This document shows, one piece after another, positions 1-8,748 of a stretch of DNA of 64,000 bases (positions are counted from its first letter, which is position 1; every line of letters begins with the position of its first letter). Below the pieces are notes generated by a model. The model had not been told where the DNA came from. It saw nothing but the letters and a program-made list of their open reading frames with translations, and did no database searches. Source of the stretch: Mesorhizobium tamadayense. GTDB taxonomy: Bacteria; Pseudomonadota; Alphaproteobacteria; Rhizobiales; Rhizobiaceae. The translations under genes were made by a program, and so were the position numbers. Location of the stretch: positions 115,380 to 179,379 of the forward strand of contig NZ_RQXT01000008.1 of NCBI RefSeq assembly GCF_003863365.1. The letters are read 5' to 3'.

Positions 1-427
1 GCGATTCCGGATCGAGCGGCAGGCCGTAGCTGTATGACAGCGCCCTCGCCTTCGCCGCGATCGTGCTGATCGGCGAGCCGTCGTTGAGCGACAGCGCGAT
101 GTTCTCGGCCGCCGTCAGCGCTTCGAACAGCGAGAAATGCTGGAAGACCATGCCGATGCCGAGCTTTTTGGCCACGCCCGGGTTGGTGATCTGGACAGCT
201 TGACCGTCCCAGAAGATCTCGCCCGAGTTCGGCTCTAGCGAGCCAAACAGCATCTTGACCAACGTTGACTTGCCGGCGCCGTTCTCACCCAGCAGCGCGT
301 GGATCTCGCCTCCGGCAATGTTGAGATCGACATGATCGCACGCCGTCAGCGTGCCGAAAATCTTCGTAAGGCCGCGAACCTCCAGCAGGTTCGCCTTGTC
401 ATGATTTGCACTCACAGTGCCTCCCAT
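1..427 (-). CDS. ABC transporter ATP-binding protein, sugar/nucleoside (BMP-associated) type, partial
   Basis: The N-terminal ~140 residues of an ABC ATPase; the rest lies beyond the left window edge. Visible motifs are Walker A ([10 protein letters not shown]) and the Q-loop stretch [25 protein letters not shown] region, which resembles ATPases of nucleoside or simple-sugar importers that work with BMP-family binding proteins. It would power import across the inner membrane. The start is ambiguous. ATG at 427 has a weak GGGG upstream, while a GTG at 415 has GGGAGG four bases ahead and is at least as likely. The 215 bases up to the qor stop show no gene. Confidence 0.85.
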   Translation of the reverse strand, partial: MGGTVSANHDKANLLEVRGLTKIFGTLTACDHVDLNIAGGEIHALLGENGAGKSTLVKMLFGSLEPNSGEIFWDGQAVQITNPGVAKKLGIGMVFQHFSLFEALTAAENIALSLNDGSPISTIAAKARALSYSYGLPLDPES

Positions 428-642
428 CCAGTTTCCCCGGATATGTTCTGTGTTCCCGCTGGTATCGTATGCGCGGCCGGCTTCTGTCGGAAAGCGGCAC
501 CCAACTTGAAAGAGCTTCAAGAATTCCTGCGGAAACTCAAGGGGTAAGATAGGCCTGTTGAGGGCAAGAGGGAAACCGGTAAGCTTTTCGGGCAAACCAT
601 GTCTTCAGGCGCGGCAAGGCGCTGAAGAACAAGGCAGCCGGC

Positions 643-1620
643 TTAAGGGATGAGGATGGTCGTGCCGGTCGTCTTGCGGCCCTCGAGATCCGATTGCGCT
701 TGCGCCGCGTCCTTCAGCGCGTAGCGCTGGTTGATCTTGATCTCCACGGCGCCGCCCAGCACCACGTCGAAGAGCGCTTGCGCCGACGCCACAAGGTCCT
801 CGCGTTTGGCATTGTAGACGAAGATCGTCGGCCGGGTTGCGTAGAGCGAGCCTTTCTGCGCCAGAAGCGATATCGAGAACGGCGGGATCGGCCCCGACGA
901 CTGGCCGAAGCTGACGAACGTGCCGAGCGGTCTCAGGCAGTCGAGCGAAGCGGGAAACGTGTCGTTGCCGACGGAATCATAGACGACGTCGCATTTCCGG
1001 CCAGCGGTGATTGCGGCGACGCCGGCGACGAAATCCTGCTCCTTGTAGTTGATGACATGGTCGAAACCATGCGCTTTCGCGAGCTCGATCTTGTCGGCGG
1101 AACTCGCCGTACCAATCACGGTTGCGCCGAGATGCTTTGCCCATTGGCCAAGGATCAGGCCGACACCGCCGGCGGCGGCATGGTAGAGGATCGTGTCGCC
1201 AGCCTTCACCTTGTAGGTGCGGCGCAGCAGATATTCGGCCGTCATGCCTTTCATCATCATGGCCGCCGCCTGCTCGTCGCTGATGCCGTCCGGCACCTTC
1301 ACCACGCGGTCGGCGGCGATTACGCGTTCCTCGGAATACGCACCCACGTTGACGGCATAGGCGATGCGGTCGCCGGGCTTCAGCCAGTCGACGCCGGCGC
1401 CTACCGCCAGCACCACGCCGGCGGCTTCGCCGCCCGGGACCAGCGGGAACCCGCCTGGCGGTGGATATAGGCCCGAGCGATGATAGACGTCGATGAAGTT
1501 GAGGCCGATCGCGGTATGCCTGATCAGGATCTGCCCGGTGCCCGGCTGGCCAGGATCGGCGTCCTCATAGGTCAGGACTTCGGGGCCGCCATGGGCGTGA
1601 ATGCGGATTGCCTTGGACAT
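643..1620 (-). CDS. qor: NADPH:quinone reductase, zinc-independent MDR family
   Basis: A 325-residue medium-chain dehydrogenase/reductase. It has the N-terminal GroES-like fold (GLNFIDVYHRSGLYP) and a Rossmann NADPH site with the AAGGVG motif around residues 149-154. It lacks the zinc-binding cysteines of alcohol dehydrogenases, which fits the quinone oxidoreductase branch (electron transfer from NADPH to quinones, cytosolic). It is the last gene of a codirectional run of four, 41 bases after pcs. Length is normal for Qor. The true electron acceptor cannot be read from the sequence. Confidence 0.88.
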   Translation of the reverse strand: MSKAIRIHAHGGPEVLTYEDADPGQPGTGQILIRHTAIGLNFIDVYHRSGLYPPPGGFPLVPGGEAAGVVLAVGAGVDWLKPGDRIAYAVNVGAYSEERVIAADRVVKVPDGISDEQAAAMMMKGMTAEYLLRRTYKVKAGDTILYHAAAGGVGLILGQWAKHLGATVIGTASSADKIELAKAHGFDHVINYKEQDFVAGVAAITAGRKCDVVYDSVGNDTFPASLDCLRPLGTFVSFGQSSGPIPPFSISLLAQKGSLYATRPTIFVYNAKREDLVASAQALFDVVLGGAVEIKINQRYALKDAAQAQSDLEGRKTTGTTILIP

Positions 1621-1661
1621 CGCTCAACTTTCTCGGGGAAGGACAGGAGCTAGATCTAGGA

Positions 1662-2492
1662 TCAGGATTTCTTGGCGCCAAGATCGGGAAACAACTGCAT
1701 GATGCCCCCGATGCAGGCGAGATAGAGGCCGGTGAAGGTGATGCCGATCTTGGTGAAGTCGCTGACCTGTTCACCCAGGACGCCGATCTGGTTGTAGAAG
1801 CTGGCGAGTGCGGACTGCGCCAGCGCAAGCGCGCCGAAGGCGCACCATAGAAGGGTCATACCGAGATTGAGCGGCCTGAGCCTCACCACCCGCACCGGAT
1901 GGATGAAGTTGATCGGCAGGAAGGTTAGGATGCCGGCGACCACGACGACGGCGAAGGAAACCCACGGTCCCGGTTCGATGACGAAGAGCGTGAACACCAC
2001 CATGTTCCAGACGACAGGGAAACCTTTGAAGAAATTTTCCTTCGTCTTCATGCCGGTATCTGCATAGTAGATCGCGCTCGACACTACGATTATCGCAGCC
2101 GACAGGAACGACAGCCTCTCGCCCATGAAGCCGCGCTGGTAGAGCGCGAAGGCCGGGATGAGGACGTAGGTGACGTAGTCGATGATGTTGTCGAGGAGCT
2201 CGCCCGACCAGGTCGGCAGGATCTCCTTGACCTCGAGCTTTCTCGCGATCGGGCCGTCGATGCCGTCGACGAAGAGCGCCAATCCGAGCCACCAGAACAT
2301 CGCCGTCCAGCGCTCCTCGCTCGCCGCCACCAGCGATAGGAAAGCTAGGAACGAGCCGGACGCGGTGAGCAGATGCACAGAGAACGCGCGCGCTTGCGGC
2401 CATGTCACTTTCTTCTTCGGTCGCGGAATCCGCTCCGCGATTTTCTTGGCCGCTTTCCTGGCCGTCTTCCCGGGCGATGTGTTCTTGCTCAC
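1662..2492 (-). CDS. pcs: Phosphatidylcholine synthase
   Basis: A CDP-alcohol phosphatidyltransferase that condenses choline with CDP-diacylglycerol to phosphatidylcholine, in the inner membrane. The catalytic signature DG-x2-AR-x12-G-x3-D-x3-D is present (DGPIAR ... GELLDNIID). The 12-residue spacer after AR is the Pcs form rather than the eight-residue spacer of other CDP-alcohol transferases. About seven or eight hydrophobic segments follow a basic N-terminus. I place the start at GTG 2492 because GTGA overlaps the stop of the upstream DUF1326 gene, implying translational coupling. An ATG at 2516 (284 residues) is the alternative. Phosphatidylcholine is typical of rhizobia and matters for host interaction in several of them. 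Confidence 0.92.
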   Translation of the reverse strand: MSKNTSPGKTARKAAKKIAERIPRPKKKVTWPQARAFSVHLLTASGSFLAFLSLVAASEERWTAMFWWLGLALFVDGIDGPIARKLEVKEILPTWSGELLDNIIDYVTYVLIPAFALYQRGFMGERLSFLSAAIIVVSSAIYYADTGMKTKENFFKGFPVVWNMVVFTLFVIEPGPWVSFAVVVVAGILTFLPINFIHPVRVVRLRPLNLGMTLLWCAFGALALAQSALASFYNQIGVLGEQVSDFTKIGITFTGLYLACIGGIMQLFPDLGAKKS

Positions 2493-3103
2493 GGGCCCCG
2501 CCAATCCAGCTTGCATATTTCGGCCGAGCGGCCAGCGAAATTCCAGTTGCGGCCGAAGGCGCGCATCTTGCTCTTGTCCGACTTCGCCACGGTGATTTCC
2601 GGAGCGATCCAGTATTCGGAATTGGTGATAACCGTGTCCTTCTCGCGGTCCTTGCCGGGTATCGGCGTCACCGCGCCGTCGATGATCTTCGGTATCTGGA
2701 AGATACGCGTCCTGTCACGCGTCTCGTAAGTGATCGGCACCTGCTCGACGCCGAGGAATTTTCCGACCAGGATCGACAGCAGCGACGTAGTGCCGCCGGC
2801 CTTGCCGGTGAAGATCCTGGTCAGCGCCTTCGCCGCGTAGATCGACGCGCGCTTGTCGATGAACAGACCCGCGGTCCAATTGCCGCGGCTCATATAGCCC
2901 GGGATTTCCATGATCAAGCCGAGATTGAGGCCGGAGAGGTCCACCTCGCCGAAATGGCCGGCGTCGACGCGGAACCCCGCCCAGGTCTGGCAATAGCCCT
3001 CGGTCGGCGGGTGGCTGCCGAGCGACAGAACGCAGGGGCAGAAAACCGTGCAATTGCAGGAGAGCACCAACTCTCCCTTCATCGCCCAGCTCTGATCCGT
3101 CAT
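2489..3103 (-). CDS. DUF1326 domain protein, cysteine-rich
   Basis: A 204-residue protein of the DUF1326 family, function unknown. The N-terminus carries a dense cysteine cluster, CNCTVFCPC at about residues 16-24, that looks like a metal or redox site. There is no signal peptide or membrane segment. It starts 12 bases after the DUF2182 gene ends and its stop overlaps the probable GTG start of pcs, so all three are probably one transcript. DUF1326 and DUF2182 genes recur as neighbours in many bacteria, which suggests the two products work together. Substrate and role are not established. Confidence 0.85.
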   Translation of the reverse strand: MTDQSWAMKGELVLSCNCTVFCPCVLSLGSHPPTEGYCQTWAGFRVDAGHFGEVDLSGLNLGLIMEIPGYMSRGNWTAGLFIDKRASIYAAKALTRIFTGKAGGTTSLLSILVGKFLGVEQVPITYETRDRTRIFQIPKIIDGAVTPIPGKDREKDTVITNSEYWIAPEITVAKSDKSKMRAFGRNWNFAGRSAEICKLDWRGP

Positions 3104-3115
3104 CGAATTCTCCCC

Positions 3116-4009
3116 TCACGTCGAAACTAATAGCAGGGCGGCGGCCCATACAAGCAGTATCGCACCGGCGACCTGGCTCGCCACCCTGCCGGCGGTCTGT
3201 TTTTCGATCAGGGTGAACAGGCCGATCAGCGCCATCCAGAAGATGTTCATCGCGCCAACGGCGAACATCACCAGCATCAGCGCCCAGCAACAGCCGAGGC
3301 ACCAGACGCCCTGCTCCGTCCCAAGGCGAAAGATGCGCGCCGTTTTCGCGCTCCAGTTGGCGAACAGGAGCGAGAACGGATTGCGGCACTTCTCAAGACA
3401 CGCCTGCTTCAAGCCGCTGAACTGATAGAGGCCGGCAATCGCCAGGGCGACCGCCCCGGTAATCCCGACGACAGGTTCAAGCACCTGCCCGAAGGCGGCA
3501 AAACCATAGACCGAAAGTGTCAGCGCGGCGAACGCCACCGAGGCGGCAAGCCAGGTCGCGAGGTAGCCCGCAACCAGAACCAGCGGGTGGACGACGGGCT
3601 CGCCCTTGATCCGAGCGGTATCCGCAATCTCGCAATAGGTGCGGATCATCGGCGCCGCCGAGGGCAGCATCGTCGCCACGGCCATCAGGAACCACATCAG
3701 GACGAGCGCCGACGCCTGCACGCCTACGGAGCCTGCAAGTGGTGACGGCGCAAGGCACAATGCGAAAAAGCGGTCGAGGAAATCCGGCAGCGGCAATCGC
3801 GGCAGGTCCTTGAGCAGCGCATCGCCCGGAGCGCCGCTGGCGAGGCGGGCTTCGGCGCCGCGGATCGCCATGGCAGCGAGGATAAGCCAGGCTAGCACCA
3901 TGCCCGCGCCGATGGTGAGCGTCACCGCGAGGCGCGGTCGCCGCGCGAGCCCCGCCGTGGCGCGGCCGGCTCGGTCGAGATGGCTGAAATCGTGCTCCTG
4001 GCCGGTCAT
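3116..4009 (-). CDS. DUF2182 domain integral membrane protein, putative metal-binding
   Basis: A 297-residue membrane protein from ATG 4009, chosen because homologous sequence begins there; the open frame upstream is low-complexity. It has about six or seven hydrophobic segments. The family's cysteine motifs are present: CLEKCRNP before one helix and CLGCCW in the next. They support the annotation of this family as predicted metal-binding membrane proteins. It is the first gene of the run leading to DUF1326, pcs and qor, and is divergent from the UbiH-like gene with about 100 bases between. The metal, if any, is not known. Confidence 0.85.
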   Translation of the reverse strand: MTGQEHDFSHLDRAGRATAGLARRPRLAVTLTIGAGMVLAWLILAAMAIRGAEARLASGAPGDALLKDLPRLPLPDFLDRFFALCLAPSPLAGSVGVQASALVLMWFLMAVATMLPSAAPMIRTYCEIADTARIKGEPVVHPLVLVAGYLATWLAASVAFAALTLSVYGFAAFGQVLEPVVGITGAVALAIAGLYQFSGLKQACLEKCRNPFSLLFANWSAKTARIFRLGTEQGVWCLGCCWALMLVMFAVGAMNIFWMALIGLFTLIEKQTAGRVASQVAGAILLVWAAALLLVST

Positions 4010-4110
4010 GGCAATCGAATGAGCCGAATCGACGCGTTGATCAAGTCTGCCGATCTGACCTATATCCACGTATGGACCCAACGGGTCGCCCTTCACTATG
4101 GAAGCCTCGC

Positions 4111-5322
4111 GTGGAGCACAACGACAAAGCCCGCATACTGGTTGCCGGCAGCGGCCCGGCCGGCCTGATCGCGGCACTCGGCTTTGCCGAGGCGAGCTTT
4201 GCCGTGACACTGGCAGGCCCCGAGGCCGCCACCGGCGATGGCCGCACCACGGCCCTCATGAACCCTGCCCTCAAGGTGCTCGATCGGCTGGGCGCGCTTG
4301 CCGAGCTCAAGCCGCAGGCTGCGCCGCTGAAGGTGATGCGCATTGTCGATGCGACGCGCCGGCTGATCCGCAGCCCGACCGTCACCTTTCGCGCCAGCGA
4401 GATCGGCGAGGAGCAGTTCGGGCTCAACCTGCCGAACAAGGTCCTCATCCCGGTGCTCGCCAAGGCTGTCGCCGCTCACCCGGGCATCGAGTGGCGAAAA
4501 TCGATGGTGGAGACGTGGCGGCTCGATGCTGACCGGGCACATGCCAGCCTCGCCGATGGCAGCGAGGTCTCCGCGTCGCTGGCGGTCGCCGCCGACGGGC
4601 GCCTGTCGCCGGCGCGCGAAGCAGCCGGCATCAAAGCCTCCGCCCGCTCGTATCCGCAGTCGGCGCTCGTCCTCAATTTCGGCCATCGCAGCGAGCACGG
4701 CTTCATCTCGACCGAATTCCACACCGAAACCGGGCCGTTCACGCAGGTTCCGTTGCCGGGCAGGCGTTCCAGCCTGGTCTGGGTAGTGAAGCCGGAAACG
4801 GCGCAGGAACTCGCAGCGCTCGACGATGCCACGCTGTCCGCCCGGGTCGAGGAGCAGATGCAGTCGATGCTCGGCCGGGTCTCGGTCGAGCCCGGCCGCC
4901 AGGTCTACCCGCTGTCTGCCGCGTCGCCCGGCCGCTTCGCGCAAAACCGTGTGGCGCTTGTCGGCGAGGCTGCTCATGTCTTCCCGCCGATCGGCGCGCA
5001 AGGCCTCAACCTCGGCATCAGGGATATCGATGATCTCATTGGAATAGCCAGCGAAAACCGCGACGATCCCGGGTCAAGGCTGAGCCTCGCCGCCTATGAC
5101 ACAAGGCGCAGGCCCGATATCCTGGCGCGCAGCAGCGCCGTGAACCTGCTCAACATGTCGCTGCTGTCCGACATGCTGCCGGCGCAGCTGGCGCGCAGCG
5201 CCGGCCTCGGCGTGCTGGGCAGCTTCGCGCCGCTACGCGCCTTCTTCATGAGTGAAGGTCTGCGGCCCGGCAGCGGCTTTCGCGCGCTCGCCGGCGGCCT
5301 GAGGAAAGAGGTTGGCCGGTAG
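4111..5322 (+). CDS. FAD-dependent UbiH/UbiF-family hydroxylase
   Basis: A class A flavin monooxygenase of the UbiH/UbiF/COQ6 group, which hydroxylates the ubiquinone ring at the membrane. The N-terminal Rossmann GxGxxG is VAGSGPAGLIAA. The second FAD motif is ALVGEAAHVFPPIGAQGLNLGIRD near residue 290, with GE in place of the usual GD. I prefer GTG 4111 (403 residues), preceded by GGAAG at a good distance, over ATG 4072, which has no ribosome binding site. Which ring position it hydroxylates cannot be told from sequence; rhizobia often carry UbiL-type enzymes covering several positions. Confidence 0.85.
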   Translation: MEHNDKARILVAGSGPAGLIAALGFAEASFAVTLAGPEAATGDGRTTALMNPALKVLDRLGALAELKPQAAPLKVMRIVDATRRLIRSPTVTFRASEIGEEQFGLNLPNKVLIPVLAKAVAAHPGIEWRKSMVETWRLDADRAHASLADGSEVSASLAVAADGRLSPAREAAGIKASARSYPQSALVLNFGHRSEHGFISTEFHTETGPFTQVPLPGRRSSLVWVVKPETAQELAALDDATLSARVEEQMQSMLGRVSVEPGRQVYPLSAASPGRFAQNRVALVGEAAHVFPPIGAQGLNLGIRDIDDLIGIASENRDDPGSRLSLAAYDTRRRPDILARSSAVNLLNMSLLSDMLPAQLARSAGLGVLGSFAPLRAFFMSEGLRPGSGFRALAGGLRKEVGR

Positions 5323-5528
5323 GCCGACACATCTGGACTGTGCGCTTTCCGGTCGCGAAACCTTTGCGTCCATCGGACCCGTGACCTGGCAGCGAGATGG
5401 CGGCATTTAATCCGGCCGGCATCTGCGCCAAATGGTATCACGCCGAAAGTCGGGGTCGATTTTTGGCTGCGTGACGTGTAAATTCAAGACCTTAGGCGCC
5501 TTGCGCGCAAGCCATTGACGGCGCCTTT

Positions 5529-5548
5529 GCGCGTCCGAAAGGACGCGC
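5529..5548 (+). promoter_or_regulatory. Stem-loop in the hspQ leader
   Basis: A perfect eight-base stem GCGCGTCC/GGACGCGC closed by a GAAA tetraloop ends 22 bases before the hspQ start codon. It could be a leader structure affecting hspQ translation. It does not sequester the start codon itself and does not match the ROSE thermometer pattern, so a thermosensor role is only a guess. Confidence 0.35.
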
Positions 5549-5570
5549 GGCGCTGTAAGTGGTGAGTGCG

Positions 5571-5894
5571 ATGAAAACGGCCAAATTCGCGATCGGACAA
5601 GTGGTTCGCCACCGGCTGTTCCCGTTCCGGGGCGTGATCTTCGATGTCGATCCGCAATTCGCCAATACCGAAGAATGGTATGAAGCCATTCCCGCGGAAA
5701 TGCGTCCGCGCAAGGACCAGCCTTTCTATCACCTTCTCGCCGAGAATTCCGAAACTGAATACATCGCCTACGTGTCCGAGCAGAACCTGCTCGAGGACCG
5801 GTCCGGCGAGCCGGTGCGGCATCCGCAGATCGGCGAGATGTTCGACAAGCTGCCGAACGGGCGCTACGAACCGAAACGCCACTCGAAGCACTGA
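5571..5894 (+). CDS. hspQ: Heat shock protein HspQ
   Basis: A 107-residue protein of the HspQ/YccV (hemimethylated-DNA-binding) family. The conserved pattern is clear: FAIGQVVRHRLFPFRGVIFDVDP at the start, WYEAIP, then the PFYHLLAENSETEYIAYVSEQNL core. In enterobacteria HspQ acts as a Lon protease specificity factor in the cytosol; that role is inferred here from the family. The frame opens at GTG 5559 but ATG 5571 gives the normal family length. A strong terminator follows directly, so the gene is probably monocistronic. Confidence 0.9.
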   Translation: MKTAKFAIGQVVRHRLFPFRGVIFDVDPQFANTEEWYEAIPAEMRPRKDQPFYHLLAENSETEYIAYVSEQNLLEDRSGEPVRHPQIGEMFDKLPNGRYEPKRHSKH

Positions 5895-5915
5895 TAGTGC
5901 TGAACTGCACCAACA

Positions 5916-5943
5916 AAAAAGCGGGGCGCTTGCCCCGCTTTTT
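5916..5943. terminator. Bidirectional Rho-independent terminator
   Basis: A 12-base arm AAAAAGCGGGGC, a GCTT loop and its perfect complement GCCCCGCTTTTT. It lies between the converging hspQ and ialB genes and supplies a U-tract on both strands, so it can end both transcripts. Confidence 0.92.
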
Positions 5944-5969
5944 GCATGCTGGAGCAAACGCTCCGGCGA

Positions 5970-6590
5970 TCAGTTGGCGGTCTTCGCCTTGTCCTGCTCT
6001 TCCTTGAGCTTCTTGGCGAAGTCCTGGTTGTTCTTGGCGACGAAGTCCTGCAGCTTCTTCTGCCGGTCCTCGATGTCGGACTGCTGCAGCGGCGGGCCGT
6101 CATAGGCGCCGCTGAAGCCGGTCAGCGCGACCTTGATCGGGTTCGGCTGGTTCTGGAAGTTGACCGAGGTGAGCGTGATCTGCTGGCCCTTCTTGAAGGA
6201 GGCGACGAGCTGGTCGGTCAGCGGCACTTCGGCCACGCAGCGGTCGGGGAAGCAGATCACGTAGTCGAGCTTCTGCGCCTTGCCGGCATCGATCTGCAGG
6301 CCGATGCCCGGAGGAACGAGACGGCCGGTCGGCACCGTGACCTGGAACACCTTGCGGTTCACCTTGCCCTTGAGCTCGATCAGGCTGACGCCGGTGACGA
6401 GCTGGCCATTGCCGGCGGTGACAATGTTCTGCACGTTGCAGATATCGACGTCTTCCTGCTTGGTGCAGGCCTTGAACCAGCCCTGCGGAATCTGCGGCTG
6501 CTGCTGCGCCGAGGCGGTGAAAAGCCCGGCGCCCAGGACGCCGACCACGCCTGCGGCCAGCACCGAAAGGCGATACGCGTTGCTCGTCAT
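5970..6590 (-). CDS. Invasion-associated locus B (IalB) family protein
   Basis: A 206-residue secreted protein. A signal peptide (hydrophobic core VLAAGVVGVLGAGLFTASA) is followed by an IalB fold with the typical GWFKAC, GKVNRKVFQVTVPTG and YVICFPDRCVAEVPL stretches; paired cysteines suggest periplasmic disulfides. The tail from about residue 165 is charged and probably coiled coil. ATG 6590 has GAGAGGAA upstream, whereas the GTG at 6599 is too close to that site. IalB proteins were named from Bartonella erythrocyte invasion; in free-living rhizobia their function is unknown. Confidence 0.9.
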   Translation of the reverse strand: MTSNAYRLSVLAAGVVGVLGAGLFTASAQQQPQIPQGWFKACTKQEDVDICNVQNIVTAGNGQLVTGVSLIELKGKVNRKVFQVTVPTGRLVPPGIGLQIDAGKAQKLDYVICFPDRCVAEVPLTDQLVASFKKGQQITLTSVNFQNQPNPIKVALTGFSGAYDGPPLQQSDIEDRQKKLQDFVAKNNQDFAKKLKEEQDKAKTAN

Positions 6591-6886
6591 ATGGTGCACT
6601 TTCCTCTCAAATGATCCCGGGGACCAGCTTCTTCGTGCCGTGTGGTCCCGCTACCTGTTGCCCAAATGAGGCGACAGCATGACTTCGGAGCGCGTGTTAC
6701 ACTGCCAGCGGCGCCGAATCCAGCCCGGTTTCCGCGATTTCTTGCTGGTTTCTCCTCCCTGGACGGCCCTCGATTGGCGATGCACTGGCCGAACCCAATT
6801 TCCACCGGCGTGCGCCGATTCAATCGGCCGGCGAAATGCTCTAGGGTGCGTGTCGAATCACAAAGCTGCCCGGCAAGGAGACGGTC

Positions 6887-8707
6887 ATGGACCGCGTTCT
6901 CGTTCGGCTGATCGCCGCGACCTCATTTCTGGCCGTCTCGCTGCTTCCGGCTTTGTCGGAACCGAAGCACGGCATCGCCATGCAGGGCGAGCCGGCGCTG
7001 CCTGCTAACTATGCTCATTTCGACTACGTCAATCCCGATGCGCCGAAGGGCGGCAGCGTCACCTATTGCGTCGTCGGCAGTTTCGACAATCTCAACCCCT
7101 TCATCCTGAAGAGCCTCCGCACCACCGCGCGCGGCATGATCGACACGGTCTACGGCAACCTCGTGTTCGAGCCGTTGATGCAGCGCAACTACAACGAGCC
7201 CTTCAGCCTCTACGGCCTACTCGCCGACAGCGCCGACATGGATCCCGAGCGCAAGAGCATCGAGTTCCACCTCAACCCCAATGCCAAATGGTCGGATGGC
7301 CAGCCGGTGACGCCGGAAGACGTCCTGTTCACCTACGACGTGTTCAAGGACAAGGGCCGCCCGCCCTACAGCGACCGCATGAGCATGATCGCCACGCTGG
7401 AGAAGACCGGCGACCACAGCGTGAAGTTCACGTTCAACGACAAGGCCAATCGCGAATTCCCGCTGATCATCGCGCTGACCCCTATCGTCCCCAAGCATGC
7501 CTTCGACAAGGAAACTTTCGACAAGACGACGCTGAAGCCGCTGATGGGCAGCGGCCCCTATACCGTGGACAAGGTGCAGCCCGGGCAGCGCATCGTCTTC
7601 AAACGCAATCCCGATTATTGGGGCAAGGACATCCCCTCGAAGCGCGGCTTCGACAATTTCGACCGGATCACTATCGAGTACTTCCTCAACGCCAACGCCA
7701 AGACGGAAGCGTTCAAGAAGGGCATCTGCGCCCTCGACGACGAGACCGATCCGGTCAAGCGCGACCGCGATATCGACTTCCCGGCCTTCCGCAAGGGTGA
7801 CGTGAAGCAGGAATATTTCGACACCGGCATTCCACCCGTGGTGACGGGCTTCCTGTTCAACACCAGGCTGCCGAAGTTTTCCGATCCGGTCGTGCGGCGC
7901 GCGCTCGGCATGCTCTACGACTTCGAGTGGGCGAACAAGAACCTGTTCGCCGGCAAATTCAACCGCACCATGAGCTTCTGGCAGAACTCAGAGCTGTCCG
8001 CGCTCGGCCATCCGGCCGACGAGCGGGAGAAGGCCCTGCTTGCCCCCTACCCCGGCCGCGTGCCTGCCGAGATGATGGACGGCACCTGGCGGCCGCCGGT
8101 GACCGACGGCTCCGGCCAGGACCGCAAGGTGCTGCGAGCGGCTTTCGAGCTCCTGAAAGGCGCCGGCTATCACGTGGAGGACGGCCGGATGCTCGATCCC
8201 CGGGGCAATCTTTTCGGCTTCGAGATCATGACGTCATCGCAGGACGAGGAGCGGCTTGCGGCCCTCTATCAACGCACGCTGGAGAAGCTCGGCATCGATG
8301 TCACCATCCGCAGCCTCGACGGCGACCAGATCCAGTCGCGCAAGCAGCGGTTCGACTTCGAGGTTCTGATCGGCACAAGCGGCTTCAACAATTCGCTGTC
8401 GCCCGGCAGCGAGCAGGTTGGGCGCTGGGGATCTGCCGCGGCCAGGCATGAAGGTTCGTTCAACCTGGCAGGCGTTGCCGACCCCGCGGTCGACGCGGCG
8501 ATCAACGCGATGCTGAATGCCCGCGCCAAGGAAGATTATGTCGCCGCGGTGCGCGTTCTCGATCGGCTGCTGATCTCCGGCAACTACATCGTGCCCATGC
8601 AGTACAACACGCAGCAGTGGGTTGCTTACTGGAGCTACCTGGAACATCCGCAAAAGACCCCCATATTCGGCTATCAGCTGCCGGCATGGTGGCGAAAGCC
8701 CAACTGA
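6887..8707 (+). CDS. Extracellular solute-binding protein family 5, YejA-like
   Basis: A 606-residue periplasmic binding protein with a signal peptide ending near ALS-EPKHG. The mature start (GIAMQGEPALP, then YVNPDAPKGG) matches the YejA branch of peptide/oligopeptide binding proteins. YejA works with YejBEF to import peptides in enterobacteria and rhizobia. Here no permease or ATPase gene is adjacent, so the partner is elsewhere. A clear AAGGAG site precedes the ATG. The 296 bases upstream hold no convincing gene and probably contain the divergent promoters of this gene and ialB. Confidence 0.9.
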   Translation: MDRVLVRLIAATSFLAVSLLPALSEPKHGIAMQGEPALPANYAHFDYVNPDAPKGGSVTYCVVGSFDNLNPFILKSLRTTARGMIDTVYGNLVFEPLMQRNYNEPFSLYGLLADSADMDPERKSIEFHLNPNAKWSDGQPVTPEDVLFTYDVFKDKGRPPYSDRMSMIATLEKTGDHSVKFTFNDKANREFPLIIALTPIVPKHAFDKETFDKTTLKPLMGSGPYTVDKVQPGQRIVFKRNPDYWGKDIPSKRGFDNFDRITIEYFLNANAKTEAFKKGICALDDETDPVKRDRDIDFPAFRKGDVKQEYFDTGIPPVVTGFLFNTRLPKFSDPVVRRALGMLYDFEWANKNLFAGKFNRTMSFWQNSELSALGHPADEREKALLAPYPGRVPAEMMDGTWRPPVTDGSGQDRKVLRAAFELLKGAGYHVEDGRMLDPRGNLFGFEIMTSSQDEERLAALYQRTLEKLGIDVTIRSLDGDQIQSRKQRFDFEVLIGTSGFNNSLSPGSEQVGRWGSAAARHEGSFNLAGVADPAVDAAINAMLNARAKEDYVAAVRVLDRLLISGNYIVPMQYNTQQWVAYWSYLEHPQKTPIFGYQLPAWWRKPN

Positions 8708-8748
8708 CGCAAAACCCCACCTGACATGGACAAAGCAAGGAGACGAGC

